Shown here piece after piece: positions 37,505 through 47,439 of a DNA stretch of 64,000 nucleotides (the stretch's first letter is position 1; every line of letters begins with the position of its first letter). The position numbers and the translations under genes were made by a program. This DNA is from CAWCQC01 sp963819905. GTDB lineage: Bacteria > Actinomycetota > Thermoleophilia > Gaiellales > Gaiellaceae. The stretch lies in the NCBI GenBank assembly GCA_963819905.1, contig CAWFXP010000001.1:186001-250000 (forward strand), written 5' to 3'. The notes beneath the pieces were generated by a model, which was given only the letters and a program-made list of their open reading frames with translations, was not told where the DNA came from and searched no databases.

Positions 37505-38593
37505 AATCCGATCGCAGGTCTCGGCGGCCGTACGGCGCTGAAGGGAAGCGACGATCCGGAGCTCGTCGCACGGGTGCTCGCGCAGGGCGCCGAGCCCGTC
37601 GCGCCGCGTCGGGCCGGCGAGGCGCTCCGCGCGCTGGCAGCTGCCGGCAGCGACGTGAAGCTCCTCGCGGCTCCCGGCGAGATGGGATCGGACGAGGCTC
37701 GTGAGCACGGATTCGAGCCGGTCGTCGTCGGAGCCGTCGACGAGATCACGACCGCCGCCGACACGCGGCGGATCGCCGCGGAGCTCGCGGCGGGCGGCAT
37801 CGACCTGCTTCTCTTCGCGGGCGGCGACGGAACCGCCGTCGACGTGCTCGCCGCGGTCGCCGACCGCGTCCCGGTGCTCGGCATTCCCGCCGGGGTGAAG
37901 ATGCACTCGGCCGTCTTCGCCGTCACCCCGAGGGCGGCCGCCGACGTGGCGTCGCGCTTCGTGCACGGCACGAGCCGGCGAGATGCTCCCGCCGAGGTGA
38001 TGGACGTCGACGAGGAGGCGCTCCGAGCAGGAAGCGTGTCCGCTCGGCTCCACGGCTACCTCCGCGTCCCGGCGGAGCCGGCCCGCGTCCAGGGCGGGAA
38101 GGCGCGAAGCAGCCACGGAGAGCTCCACGCGCAGGAGGCGATCGCCGGCTCCATCGCCGATCGGATCGCCGACGGCCGCCTCTGCCTGATCGGGCCAGGC
38201 ACGACGACGGGGGCGATCATGCGCGCTCTCGGCCTGGAGAAGACCCTGCTCGGCGTCGACGCGGTGCAGGGACGCCGGCTCGTGGCCGCCGACGCCGACG
38301 AGCGCACGCTGCTCCAGCTCGTGAGCGGGAACGACACACTCGTCGTCGTGACGCCGATCGGTGGGCAAGGATTCGTCCTCGGGCGCGGAAACCAGCAGCT
38401 CTCGCCGCGGGTGATCGAGCGCGTCGGCATCGAGAACGTGCTCGTCGTCGCAACGGAGACGAAGCTCGCGGCGCTCGGCGGCCGCCCGCTGCTCGTCGAT
38501 ACCGGCGACGAGCAGCTGGACGACGCCCTGTCCGGGTACCGCCGCGTCGTCACAGGCTACGGGCGCGAGGTCGTCTACCGCGTCGCGTCCTAG
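37478..38593 (+). CDS. ATP-NAD kinase family (COG3199-like) protein
   Basis: 371 aa, intact. Diacylglycerol-kinase/NAD-kinase fold: LGLIINPIAGLGGRTALKGSD at the start, LLLFAGGDGTAVDVL with the GGDGT motif, LGIPAGVKMHSAVFAVTP, and GPGTTTGAIMRALGLEKTLLG in the C-terminal domain. This subfamily is distinct from canonical NadK and is often found near acetoin or GCV-type genes; the phosphoryl acceptor is uncertain. It precedes gcvPA by 47 bases on the same strand. Its start codon sits in a perfect inverted repeat. Confidence 0.85.
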   Translation: MPPCLGLIINPIAGLGGRTALKGSDDPELVARVLAQGAEPVAPRRAGEALRALAAAGSDVKLLAAPGEMGSDEAREHGFEPVVVGAVDEITTAADTRRIAAELAAGGIDLLLFAGGDGTAVDVLAAVADRVPVLGIPAGVKMHSAVFAVTPRAAADVASRFVHGTSRRDAPAEVMDVDEEALRAGSVSARLHGYLRVPAEPARVQGGKARSSHGELHAQEAIAGSIADRIADGRLCLIGPGTTTGAIMRALGLEKTLLGVDAVQGRRLVAADADERTLLQLVSGNDTLVVVTPIGGQGFVLGRGNQQLSPRVIERVGIENVLVVATETKLAALGGRPLLVDTGDEQLDDALSGYRRVVTGYGREVVYRVAS

Positions 38594-38640
38594 CCGCCGG
38601 GCGGGTAGGGTCGGGCTTCCGCTCCCGAGGAGGTCGCCCA

Positions 38641-40032
38641 GTGCCCCAAGTCGCTGCCCACCCGTACATCCCGAACTCCGCGCCCGAGGTCAAGGCGGCG
38701 ATGTTGCGGGAGATCGGCGTCGAGTCCGTCGAGGACCTGTACGCGCGCGATTCCGGACCGTCTTCGCCTCGATCGTCCGCTCGATCTGCCCCCGGCGATG
38801 CGCTCGGAGGCGGAGCTTCGCCGCTTCATGAGCTCGATGCTCGGGCGGAACGAGAGCTGTGCGGAGACACTCAGCTTTCTCGGCGGGGGCTGCTGGCAGC
38901 ACGAGGTGCCGGCCGTCTGCGACGAGATCGCGGGGCGTGCGGAGTTCGTGACGGCGTACTACGGGGACACCTACACGGATCACGGGAAGCTCCAGGCGCT
39001 GTTCGAGTACGCGAGCCTGCTCGGCGAGCTGGTCGAGTGCGAGGCCGTGAGCCTGCCGACGATCGACTGGGCGGCCGCGGCGGCGACCGCGATCTCCATG
39101 GCAGCTCGTGTGACCGGCCGGGCCTCGGCGCTCGTTCCCGCCTCGATGTCACCCGAGCGGCTCTCGGTCGTCGAGGGGTACTGCCGCCCCTGGGTGAGGA
39201 TCGAGCGTATGCCCTTCGACCCGGAGAGCGGGCTCGTCGACGTTGCTCGCGTTCCGGCAAGCGCTCTCCGAGGACACGGCCTGCGTCTACCTCGAGAACC
39301 CGGGCTATCTCGGCACGATCGAGGTCGGGGCGCCCGAGATCGCCGCTCTCGCGCACGAGGCCGGCGCGCTCGCGGTCGTCGGCGTCGATCCCAGCTCGCT
39401 CGGTGTCCTCGAGGCGCCGCCGCTCTACGGCGCCGACATCGTCTGCGGCGAGCTGCAGCCGCTCGGGATCCCGATGCACTTCGGGGGCGGGCTGGCCGGC
39501 TTCGTCGCCTCCGCCGATACCGAGGAGCTCGTCTCCGAGTATCCGACCTTCCTGATCGGGCTCGAGCAGACGACGGAGGGGGAGTACGGGTTCGGAGAGG
39601 TCACCTGGGAGCGCACGTCGTACGTGCAGCGGGATGCCTCACGGGAGTTCACGGGCACGACCCAGAACCTCTGGGCGATCGTGGCCGGCGTCTACCTCGC
39701 GCTGCACGGCCCCACGGGCATGGCCGAGCTCGGCCGTACGATCATGCAGCGCTCGCAGTACGCGGCGCGGCGCCTCGGCGAGGTCGCCGGCGTGCGCTGC
39801 CCCGCGCTCTCGGCGCCGTTCTTCAAGGAGCTCGTCGTCGATCTCGGGGACAGCGGCAAGACGGTCTCGGAGGTGAACGCTGCCCTGCGGAGAGCAGGGC
39901 ATCTTCGGTGGACGCGATCTCTCCGGTGAGATCGCGGAGCTCGGCCAGAGCATGCTGATCTGCGTGACCGAGGTGCACTCGCAGGCGGACATCGACCGGC
40001 TCGCCGACGCGCTCGGCGAGGCGGTGGCCTGA
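38641..40032 (+). CDS. gcvPA: Glycine dehydrogenase (decarboxylating) subunit 1, frameshifted
   Basis: N-terminal half of the P-protein of the glycine cleavage system, which decarboxylates glycine and passes aminomethyl to the H-protein. Start GTG 38641 (PQVAAHPYIPNSAPEVKAAM). Landmarks: LGGGCWQHEVPAV, GRAEFVTAYYGDTYTDHGKL, ALVPASMSPERLSVV, VYLENPGYLGTIEVG, VCGELQPLGIPMHFGGG, TSYVQRDASREFTGTTQNLW. Three indels (near 38751, 39253 and 39899) break the frame; joined, the length is about 460 aa, as expected. gcvPB follows 11 bases later. Confidence 0.92.
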
Positions 40033-40042
40033 GGAGGCGAGC

Positions 40043-41627
40043 ATGGCGACGAAGAGCAGGCATGCGCTACTCCGGCCCTTCCACCAGGCGAGCTGGAACG
40101 AGCCGATCATCCTCGAGCAGACGAGCCCCGGCGAGCGCGGGATCGTCCCGCCCGAGACCGAGCGCGAGATCGCCGAGGCGGTCGGCGACGGCGTCTCGGC
40201 GATCCCCGAGGCGCTCAGGCGCAAGTCGCCTCCCGGGCTGCCCGAGCTGTCGCAGCCGCAGGTTCTGCGTCACTACCTGCGGCTCTCGCAGGAGACGCTC
40301 GGGAACGACGTCAACATCCACCTGGGGCTCGGCACCTGCACGATGAAGTACAGCCCGAAGGTGAACGAGGCGCTGGTCAGGGCGCCCTGGGTCGCGGCTC
40401 TCCACCCGTTCCAGGACGACGACACCGTGCAGGGGCTGCTCGAGGCGATCCACCTGTTCGAGCGCGATCCTCTGCGAGATCTCCGGCATGGACCGGTTCA
40501 CGTTCCAGCCGGCCAGCGGCACGCAGGGCGTGTACGCGAACGCCCGCATGATCAAGGCCTTCCACGCGTCCCGGGGCGAGGACGAGCGGGACGAGATCGT
40601 GACGACGATCTTCTCGCATCCGTGTGACGCCGCTTCCCCGGCGACGGCCGGGCTCAAGATCGTGACGCTCTACCCCGGTCCGAAGGGCTATCCGGAGCTC
40701 GACGCCGTCAAGGCGGCCGTCTCGGAGCGAACGGCCGGGCTCATGATCACGAATCCCGAGGACACCGGGATCTTCAACCCGCTGATCGACGAGTTCGTCG
40801 AGGTCGTCCACGACGCCGGGGGGCTCTGCCATTACGACCAGGCGAACGCGAACGGGATCCTCGGCGTGACCCGCGCGCGGGACGCGGGCTTCGACCTCTG
40901 CCAGTTCAACCTCCACAAGACCTTCTCGTCCCCGCACTCGTCGATGGGGATGCCGGTCGGCGCCTGCGGCGTGACCGAGGCTCTGGCGCCGTTCCTGCCG
41001 GCGCCGACGGTCGAGTTCGACGGGGCGCGCTACTCGCTCGACTACGACCGGCCGCAGTCCATCGGGAAGGTACGGGCGTTCCACGGTGTTCCGGCCACCG
41101 TCGTCCGGGCGCTCGCCTGGGCCCTGAGCCTCGGGGCCGACGGGCTCCGCGAGGTCGCGGAGGTCGCCGTGCTGAACAACAACTACCTGGCGAAGCAGCT
41201 CGAGGACGTCCGCGGCATCGACGTGTCCTTCGGCGAGGGGAACACGACGCGTCGGCTCGAGCAGATCCGCTACTCGCTCGCGCGCCTGAAGGAGGAGACG
41301 GGCGTCGGCACGCTCGACGTGTCGCGCCGCACCGCCGATTTCGGCGTCTCGACGTACTTCCCGAGCCACGAGCCGTGGCTCGTCGAGGAGCCGATGACGC
41401 TCGAGCCCTCGGAGTCGTACTCGAGGGCCGATCTCGACACTTACGCGGCGATCCTGCGACAGATCTCGGAGGAGGCGTACTCGGATCCCGAGGTCGTGCT
41501 CTCGTCACCGCATCGCAGCACGGTCCACAAGCTCGAGGGCGACACGCTGAACGATCCCGAGCGCTGGGCGCTCACCTGGCGGGCGTATCGTCGGAAAGGA
41601 GGTCAGGAAAGCGGCTCGAGGCCGTAG
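40043..41627 (+). CDS. gcvPB: Glycine dehydrogenase (decarboxylating) subunit 2, one frameshift
   Basis: PLP-carrying half of the split P-protein. Landmarks: NIHLGLGTCTMKYSPKVNE, MDRFTFQPASGTQGVYAN, ITNPEDTGIFNPLIDEFVE, CHYDQANANGILG, and the PLP-lysine motif QFNLHKTFSSPHSS. The C-terminus has STYFPSHEPWLVEEPMTLEP and the expected ALTWRAYRRK. A single extra base near 40472 (expected FER-ILCEISG) breaks it into two frames. It forms the enzyme with gcvPA; gcvT and gcvH are not in the window. The last 25 bases overlap the convergent PRC-barrel gene. Confidence 0.93.
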
Positions 41628-41953
41628 AGCGCGTACGCGGCGGCTTCCTGCTCCTTGGCGATCCGGACGCTGCCGTGATGTTCCTCGTAGCTCGGCGCTT
41701 GCTCGACCACGTTCTTCGTGTACGGAACGTGGATCTTCGCGATCTCCCGAGTCGCGCCTCGGATCGGGACGATCCGGCGATGGCTCAGTGGCTCGCCGTT
41801 CCAGACGCCGAGCCACTCCGGCCGCCCGGTTGCCTCGTCCGAGAAGACGAGGTCGATGCTCCCGACCCAGTGGCCGTCTGAGCTGACGACCTCGTAGCCG
41901 TCGATCACCCCGAGGTCCTCGAGCGTCATCTCCTCGAGCTTGGTGGGGAGCAC
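41603..41953 (-). CDS. PRC-barrel domain protein
   Basis: 116 aa. PRC barrel features: IDGYEVVSSDGHWVGSIDLV, followed by WLGVWNGEPLSHRRIVPI and a C-terminal IHVPYTKNVVEQAPSYE. Such stand-alone barrels occur in photosynthetic reaction-centre H subunits, RimM and many uncharacterised actinobacterial proteins, where they mediate protein or RNA contacts. It is followed on this strand by the end of gcvPB (25-base antisense overlap). The Usp gene lies 22 bases upstream in the same direction, suggesting a stress-related pair. Confidence 0.85.
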   Translation of the reverse strand: MLPTKLEEMTLEDLGVIDGYEVVSSDGHWVGSIDLVFSDEATGRPEWLGVWNGEPLSHRRIVPIRGATREIAKIHVPYTKNVVEQAPSYEEHHGSVRIAKEQEAAAYALYGLEPLS

Positions 41954-41975
41954 GGCATACTCCCTTCGGACGAAG

Positions 41976-42416
41976 CTATTCGACGACGAGGACGTCGCAG
42001 CCCGCGTGCTTCGTCACGTCGTCCTCGACGGTCATGCCGAATGCCTTCGCGAAGAAGCCGTGGTGGTGTCCGCCGATGACGATGAGGCTCGCGCTTCGCT
42101 GCTTCGCGACCTCGACGATCTGCCGGGCGGGATCGCCTGCAGCGAACACGTAGTCCGCGCGGACGCCAGTCGGCTCGACGACAGTGCGCGCGTCCGCAAG
42201 CGCGTGCTCGAGCTCTGGCGACTCGGCGATTCCGATCTCGGCCGGGCCGTCGTCGAGCGTCCCGAAGTTGCGAGGGTCGGCGGGGTCGAGCGGCATCTCC
42301 TCGACCGCGACGACGACGAGCTCGGCGTTCCTCGAGCGGGCTTCCTCGAGCGCCCGGTCGAGCGCCCGCTTCGCGGGGTCCTTGTCGTCCCAGCCGACGA
42401 TAATCGTCTCGGGCAT
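41976..42416 (-). CDS. Universal stress protein (UspA family)
   Basis: 146 aa, single Usp domain: ETIIVGWDDKDPAKRALDRA at the N-terminus, AELVVVAVEEMP, GDPARQIVEVAKQRSASLIVIGGHHHG and the end HAGCDVLVVE. The ATP-binding loop (GGHHHGFFAKAFGMTVEDD) is His-rich and deviates slightly from the usual G2xG9xG(S/T). ATG 42416 is chosen; ATG 42428 would add four residues. It is probably co-transcribed with the PRC-barrel gene. Confidence 0.88.
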   Translation of the reverse strand: MPETIIVGWDDKDPAKRALDRALEEARSRNAELVVVAVEEMPLDPADPRNFGTLDDGPAEIGIAESPELEHALADARTVVEPTGVRADYVFAAGDPARQIVEVAKQRSASLIVIGGHHHGFFAKAFGMTVEDDVTKHAGCDVLVVE

Positions 42417-42488
42417 GCGCCGAAGCATCGCACACGGAGGCCCGGGTTGCGCCCGGACCGGAATCTCCGTCGGGCTGGTGTCCCTCGA

Positions 42489-42519
42489 ACGAGAAAGCCC
42501 CGCCGGGCGAGGCCTTTCG
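42489..42519 (-). terminator. Terminator-like hairpin beside the tRNA-Gly remnant
   Basis: On the minus strand AAAGGCCTCGCC is followed by GGCGGGGCTTT, a strong GC stem with an A/T border. It would have ended the tRNA-Gly transcript before the segment was inserted between tRNA and terminator (inference). Confidence 0.6.
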
Positions 42520-42562
42520 AGGAGCGGATGAAGGGACTCGAGCCCTCGACCTTCTGTATGGC
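42520..42562 (-). repeat. Partial copy of tRNA-Gly 3' half, candidate attachment site
   Basis: 43 bases matching 47471-47513 with two mismatches. They correspond to the T-arm, acceptor 3' strand and part of the anticodon stem of the intact tRNA-Gly. The bases beyond the tRNA 3' end (42489-42519) also form a terminator-like hairpin, as they do next to the intact gene. The two copies are direct repeats bounding a 5 kb segment with the cyclase-STAND-WD40 gene. Confidence 0.8.
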
Positions 42563-42738
42563 CCATCGCGAGGTCGATGCGCTTCCTGCGTAGACCCATT
42601 CGGGTCACCGACAGGGCGCCTGAGCGGCCGTATCGTCGAATGAAGTAGGAGGCCACCTCAGTCACGTCCCGTCGAGACGCGGTAGCCGCGTCGCACGGGG
42701 TCGGACGTTGCCGCCGTCTCGATCAGAGACGACAGGAG

Positions 42739-42880
42739 ATGCATCAGGCGTCTGGTTATCGCTGCGCTCGTCGTGGCGGTCAACGGCACGGGTCGAGCGT
42801 GATCTACGACAGCACCAACACCGACCCGAACAGTGCGCCGTCGAACCAGGTCAGTCTCGGGCCCGAGGCGAACCCGCCTG
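42739..42880 (+). pseudogene. Possible fragment of a secreted protein in the 42.56-42.95 kb gap
   Basis: The 388 bases between the tRNA-Gly copy and the cyclase gene contain no intact gene. One stretch reads like the start of a secreted choice-of-anchor type protein: LVIAALVVAVNGTG in one frame, then VIYDSTNTDPNSAPSNQVSL in another, with a one-base shift. It does not continue beyond PEAN. The evidence is weak and it may be chance. Confidence 0.3.
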
Positions 42881-42950
42881 ATCATCCACCGGAGCATTAC
42901 GTCGGAGCCGCTAGACCTGGCATCGGCAACGTCTTACCTGTTTCATGTAG

Positions 42951-45900
42951 ATGATGCGAAAACTGCCCGCAGGTACGGTCACATTTCTCTTCACCGACAT
43001 CGAGGGGTCGACGCGGCTCCTCCACGAGCTCGGCGACGACTACGCCGGCGTGCTCGCAGACCACCGGCAACTCGTTCGCGAGGCGTTCGCACGCTATGGC
43101 GGGGTCGAGGTGGACACGCAGGGGGACAGCTTCTTTGTCGCCTTCTCTGATCCACGCGGTGCGCTCGCGGCCGCGGTCGCGGCACAGATAGCGCTCACTC
43201 GGCATAGGTGGCCCGACGGCGCGGCGGTCCGGGTGCGGATGGGTCTGCATACGGGTGAGCCGCTGGTCGCGGACGGTCACTATGTCGGCGTCGACGTGCA
43301 TCGCGGCGCGCGAATCGCAGCGGCAGCGCACGGTGGCCAGGCGCTCGTGTCGGCGAGAACGCGTGAGCTCGTTTCCGACGGCTCGGCCCCGGCGGCTTTC
43401 CGTGACCTCGGCGCGTATCGCCTCAAGGATCTGCCCGAACCGGAGCGCCTCTACCAGCTCGTGGTCGAGGGGCTGCCGGGCAGCTTCCCGCCGCCACGCG
43501 TTCACGAGGAGACGCTCGAGGCGGCCGGGTTGCCGGACTACTCGCTTCCGCCCGCCGATGTACCGTGTCCCTACAAGGGCCTTCCTTCGTTCGAGCCTGA
43601 CGACGCAGATATCTACTTCGGCCGCGAGCAGCTCGTCAAAGACCTTGTCGGCCGGCTCAGCGCCGCCACGTTCCTCGCAGTCGTCGGCGCGTCGGGAAGC
43701 GGAAAGTCGTCCCTCGTCCGTGCCGGCGTGCTACCGGAGCTTCAGCGCCGAGATCCCACGCTTCGTGCGGTGCTCGTGACTCCGGGCGAGCATCCGCTCG
43801 ACGCGCTCACGGCCACAGGCGACAGCCGGCTAGTCGTCGTCGATCAGTTCGAGGAAGTGTTCACGCTCTGCCGCGACGAAGACGAGCGGCGCGCCTTTCT
43901 CGACACGCTGGTCGACGCCACTGAGCGTGGAACGCTTGTTGTCATCGCTCTACGGGCGGACTTCTACGGCCACTGCGCCGCATATCCGCGCCTAGCCGCG
44001 TCGCTCGAGGATCACCAAGCGCTCGTCGGGCCGATGAGCGAGGAGGAGCTTCGGCAGACGATCGAGCGTCCGGCCGAGCACGCCGGCCTTGTTCTCGAAC
44101 CTGGCCTCGTCGAAGGGATCTTGCGCGACGTCGTCGGTGAGCCAGGTGCCCTGCCTCTCCTCTCGCACAGCCTGCTCGAGACGTGGAGGCGAAGGAGCGG
44201 CCGCATACTGACGCTGATCGGTTATCTGCAAGCCGGCGGTGTTCAGGGAGCAATTGCGAAAACGGCGGAAACGGTATACCGCGACGCGCTTTCGCCCGGG
44301 CAGCAGGCACTTGCACGCAACATCTTCCTTCGCTTGACAGAGCTCGGCGACGGCACCGAGGACACCCGTCGCCGCGTCACCATCGCCGAGCTCACGCCGC
44401 GCGCGGAGCAGCGTCAAGACGTCGAGGATGTCCTCCGCACGTTGGCCGACGCGCGGCTCGTGACGATCGGCGCAGGGGCCGTCGAGGTGGCACACGAGGC
44501 GCTGATCCGCCACTGGCCGACCCTCCGCGCCTGGCTCGACGAGGACCGCGAAGGCAGGCTCGTGCACCGCCGCCTCACTGACGCGGCGCAGGAGTGGGAC
44601 GCCACCGGTCGCGACCGCGGGCTGCTCTTCCGTGGAACGCGCCTCGCCGTTGCAAGCGACTGGTCACAAGGGCACGACAGCGAGCTGAACGACCTTGAGC
44701 GCGAATTCCTGCGCGCCAGCCGCGACGCGGAGCTTCACGAGATCGAGATCGCGCGAAGGCGCAATCGCAGGCTGAGGATGCTGCTCGTGGGCACCGGCGC
44801 TGCGCTTGCCATCGCCGTGGCCGCAGGCGTGCTGGCGATGTATCAGCGAAACACTGCCCGCGCCACCGCGTTGACCGCCGATGCACAGCGCCTCGGCGCC
44901 GAGGCGATCACCGAAGACCGCCTCGACCGCGCGCTCCTCCTGGCGCGCACAGGGGTCGCGCTCGAGGAAACGGCTCGGACACGCGGCAACCTCCTTGCGG
45001 CGCTGCTTCGCAGCCCGCACGCCACAATCGGTGTTTTGACCGGCAGTGCGGATGCCGAGATCTTCACGACAGCGGTCACCCCGAACGGGCGAGTGCTCGC
45101 AATCGGACAGGCCGAGGGGACTGTAACGACCTTCGACACATCCAGCCGACGCAGGCTCGGCCAGTACCGCATGGCAAGTGTAATCGGCGAAGGGCTCGTG
45201 CAGAGCCTCACGTTCTCTCCGGATGGGGAGACGCTCGCCGTCACCGGTCGGGCGGGGTTCAGCGAGCCAACGCTCGTACTCGATCTCCTCGACGCGCGCA
45301 CGCTTCAGCGGCGTTCACGTGTCGAACTGCCGCCCTTTCCCGAGCAGGTCGACTTCGTCGTCGCGACCCCGCAGTTCCTGCCCGGCGGACGCGATGTGCT
45401 CGTCCTGCAAGGAAACCCCGACGGTCCGGCGAGAAGCGTGCTTCTGCGGGTCGACGGGCGCACGGGAAACATCGAGGGAACTCCACTGCGCGTCGGCGGA
45501 GCAGCGCTGGACATGCTGCCAACGGGCGACGGGCGCGTGTTCGTGACGAGCCCAGACGATGACGCGACGGACGAGATCGACACGAAGTCACTGCGTGTCG
45601 TGCGGCGGCACGATCTCGGCGGCTTCGCGGGCGCGCTCAGCCCGGACGGCGGCTCTTTAGCGGCCGGATCGCGGGACGGAAGTATTCGCCTGCTCAATCT
45701 GCGCTCGGGAAGGATCCGTCCCTTCGCACGCGGCCATACAGCGGGCGTCGTCGATATGGCGTTCACGCCCGACGGCCGCACGCTCGTCTCGTCCGACTTC
45801 GACGGCCGGGTGATCGCTTGGGACGTCGACCGGGGCGAGGTGAGCGAGGAGCTATTGGCGCACCGCGGCCCCGTTTGGGCGCTCGCCGTCTCCCAGGACG

Positions 45901-46973
45901 GGCGCACGCTCTACAGCGCAGGAAATGACGGTCGCTTGATCCTCTGGGACCTGGCAGGAGATCGGCGACTCGTCCGGCCATTTTCGCTCGGGCAACCCTT
46001 CCCGGAGATCCAGACGCCACGAGGGATCGCGGTGAGCCCCGACGGCGGGACACTCGCCTACACACACGGCGATGGCACTGTCGACCTCGTCGATACCGCG
46101 ACACTCCAGCGCAGGCGAAGCATCCAGGCGATGCGAGGCTTCGCCGCCGCGGTTGCCTTCAGCTCCGATGGCCGCCTGCTCGCAGTGGGCGGGGACGGAG
46201 GGAGCATCACCCTTTGGGATGCCCGGACACTGAAGCCTGCGGGAGAGCTGACGGGGCTATCGGGAAGCATTCAGACGATCGCCTTCTCACCCGACGGGAA
46301 ATCGCTCGCCGCCGCCGAGGTCGAAGGGGGCCAGCGCCTCCGCGTGTGGAGCGTTCAGCGACGCGCGGTGATCGCTCGAGCAGACACGATGCCCATCACC
46401 TCGCTCAGCTTCAGTCCGGACGGCCGTCTGATCGCGCTCTCCGCGATCGACGGCGGCACCGAGATCCGGGACGCCCGAAACGCCAAACTCGTCAAACGCC
46501 TTCCCGCGGATGGCCTGGCGCGCTCGGTCGCGTTCTCTCCAGACGGGAGCCTGCTTGCGGTGGGCGAGTTCCGGGGCGACGGTCAGCTCTATTCCACCCG
46601 GACCTGGGCGCCGCTCGGCCGCCGGCTCGAGGGCCACACGCAGCGGATCACCAACGTCGAGTTCTCGCGGGATGGCCGCACGCTGGCAACGTCGAGCGCG
46701 GACGGGACGGTGCTGCTCTGGGACGTGGAAACCCAAGAGCCGATCGGCTCACCGCTTCCCGTCGGTCCCGACGCGTTCGTCTCGGCCGCGTTGAGTCCCG
46801 ACGGAACGTACCTCTTCGCCGTTTCCACCGGTCTGCGCGGCATCCGCCTCGCCACCGCCCCCGACGCATGGAAGCGCCACGCATGCCTAGTCGCAGGACG
46901 GGAGCTGACTCGGCGCGAGTGGAGAGACGCGCTCCCGGGGCGGCAATACCGGACCCTTTGCAGCGAAGACTGA
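42951..46973 (+). CDS. Adenylyl/guanylyl cyclase - nSTAND ATPase - WD40 repeat protein
   Basis: 1340 aa, intact. Residues about 5-170: class III cyclase domain with metal Asp motifs FLFTDIEGSTRLL and DTQGDSFFVAF; the usual transition-state Asn is His (GVDVHRGARIA) while the Arg is kept. About 205-600: STAND-type ATPase, CPYKGLPSFEPDDADIYFGR, P-loop GASGSGKSS (near 246), Walker B LVVVDQFEEVF (near 293). About 608-626: transmembrane helix. About 680-1310: WD40-like propeller repeats (FSPDGRLIAL type), ending REWRDALPGRQYRTLC. Probably a membrane signal sensor that oligomerises on ligand binding. It is the sole large gene between tRNA-Gly repeats; neighbours give no partner. Confidence 0.9.
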   Translation: MMRKLPAGTVTFLFTDIEGSTRLLHELGDDYAGVLADHRQLVREAFARYGGVEVDTQGDSFFVAFSDPRGALAAAVAAQIALTRHRWPDGAAVRVRMGLHTGEPLVADGHYVGVDVHRGARIAAAAHGGQALVSARTRELVSDGSAPAAFRDLGAYRLKDLPEPERLYQLVVEGLPGSFPPPRVHEETLEAAGLPDYSLPPADVPCPYKGLPSFEPDDADIYFGREQLVKDLVGRLSAATFLAVVGASGSGKSSLVRAGVLPELQRRDPTLRAVLVTPGEHPLDALTATGDSRLVVVDQFEEVFTLCRDEDERRAFLDTLVDATERGTLVVIALRADFYGHCAAYPRLAASLEDHQALVGPMSEEELRQTIERPAEHAGLVLEPGLVEGILRDVVGEPGALPLLSHSLLETWRRRSGRILTLIGYLQAGGVQGAIAKTAETVYRDALSPGQQALARNIFLRLTELGDGTEDTRRRVTIAELTPRAEQRQDVEDVLRTLADARLVTIGAGAVEVAHEALIRHWPTLRAWLDEDREGRLVHRRLTDAAQEWDATGRDRGLLFRGTRLAVASDWSQGHDSELNDLEREFLRASRDAELHEIEIARRRNRRLRMLLVGTGAALAIAVAAGVLAMYQRNTARATALTADAQRLGAEAITEDRLDRALLLARTGVALEETARTRGNLLAALLRSPHATIGVLTGSADAEIFTTAVTPNGRVLAIGQAEGTVTTFDTSSRRRLGQYRMASVIGEGLVQSLTFSPDGETLAVTGRAGFSEPTLVLDLLDARTLQRRSRVELPPFPEQVDFVVATPQFLPGGRDVLVLQGNPDGPARSVLLRVDGRTGNIEGTPLRVGGAALDMLPTGDGRVFVTSPDDDATDEIDTKSLRVVRRHDLGGFAGALSPDGGSLAAGSRDGSIRLLNLRSGRIRPFARGHTAGVVDMAFTPDGRTLVSSDFDGRVIAWDVDRGEVSEELLAHRGPVWALAVSQDGRTLYSAGNDGRLILWDLAGDRRLVRPFSLGQPFPEIQTPRGIAVSPDGGTLAYTHGDGTVDLVDTATLQRRRSIQAMRGFAAAVAFSSDGRLLAVGGDGGSITLWDARTLKPAGELTGLSGSIQTIAFSPDGKSLAAAEVEGGQRLRVWSVQRRAVIARADTMPITSLSFSPDGRLIALSAIDGGTEIRDARNAKLVKRLPADGLARSVAFSPDGSLLAVGEFRGDGQLYSTRTWAPLGRRLEGHTQRITNVEFSRDGRTLATSSADGTVLLWDVETQEPIGSPLPVGPDAFVSAALSPDGTYLFAVSTGLRGIRLATAPDAWKRHACLVAGRELTRREWRDALPGRQYRTLCSED

Positions 46974-47241
46974 CGCGCGGCCAGGCCCTACTTCGAAGGC
47001 GCACTCCACCGGCATGCTGGGCGCATGCAGGGCGTGGAGGCGCGCGGTGACGGGCAAGCGGCGGAGGCCGGGACAACCCGGCCTCCGAGATTGGCTGTCG
47101 CTAACGCCGGTCAGGCGGTCGGCGCAGCAGGCGCCGGCACGGCCGGGCGGCATCGTATCGGCCGCGCGCCAAGGTACAAGAGGCCCGTGGCAAGGGCCGC
47201 GAGGATCGCTCCGCTCACCCCAGCGCCGACGCCGATCCAGG

Positions 47242-47389
47242 TGAAGTGGGACCCCTCGTTGTCGTGCTAGCTCCCCGGCTCGACGCGTTCGAGGCCCGCA
47301 CGCGGGAACTGGCCGAGCAGGCTGCCAGGGTGCGCGTGCTGCTCAACCGCCTGACCGACGAGCTCGATCGCGGACGGTGCGAAGGCTGA
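47242..47389 (+). CDS. Possible small coiled-coil protein
   Basis: An ORF from GTG 47242 (or 47264) to TGA 47389 encodes about 48 aa containing LDAFEARTRELAEQAARVRV and LLNRLTDELDRGRCEG, an amphipathic helix with heptad-like leucines. No clear ribosome-binding site is seen. It lies in the 500-base stretch between the cyclase gene and tRNA-Gly, where nothing else is convincing. Low confidence. Confidence 0.3.
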
Positions 47390-47439
47390 CTAAAGGCTGA
47401 CTTTCGAGCCGCCCGGTACTCCGGTGCGAAATGGCCTCG

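Noticed and set aside
42658..42897. Minus-strand ORF before the cyclase gene
   Set aside because: No recognisable features or ribosome-binding site; composition is consistent with chance.
46974..47270. Short ORFs between the cyclase gene and tRNA-Gly
   Set aside because: One minus-strand stretch reads like a membrane helix (GVGAGVSGAILAALATGLL) but has an in-frame stop just before and no start codon, so no gene is called.
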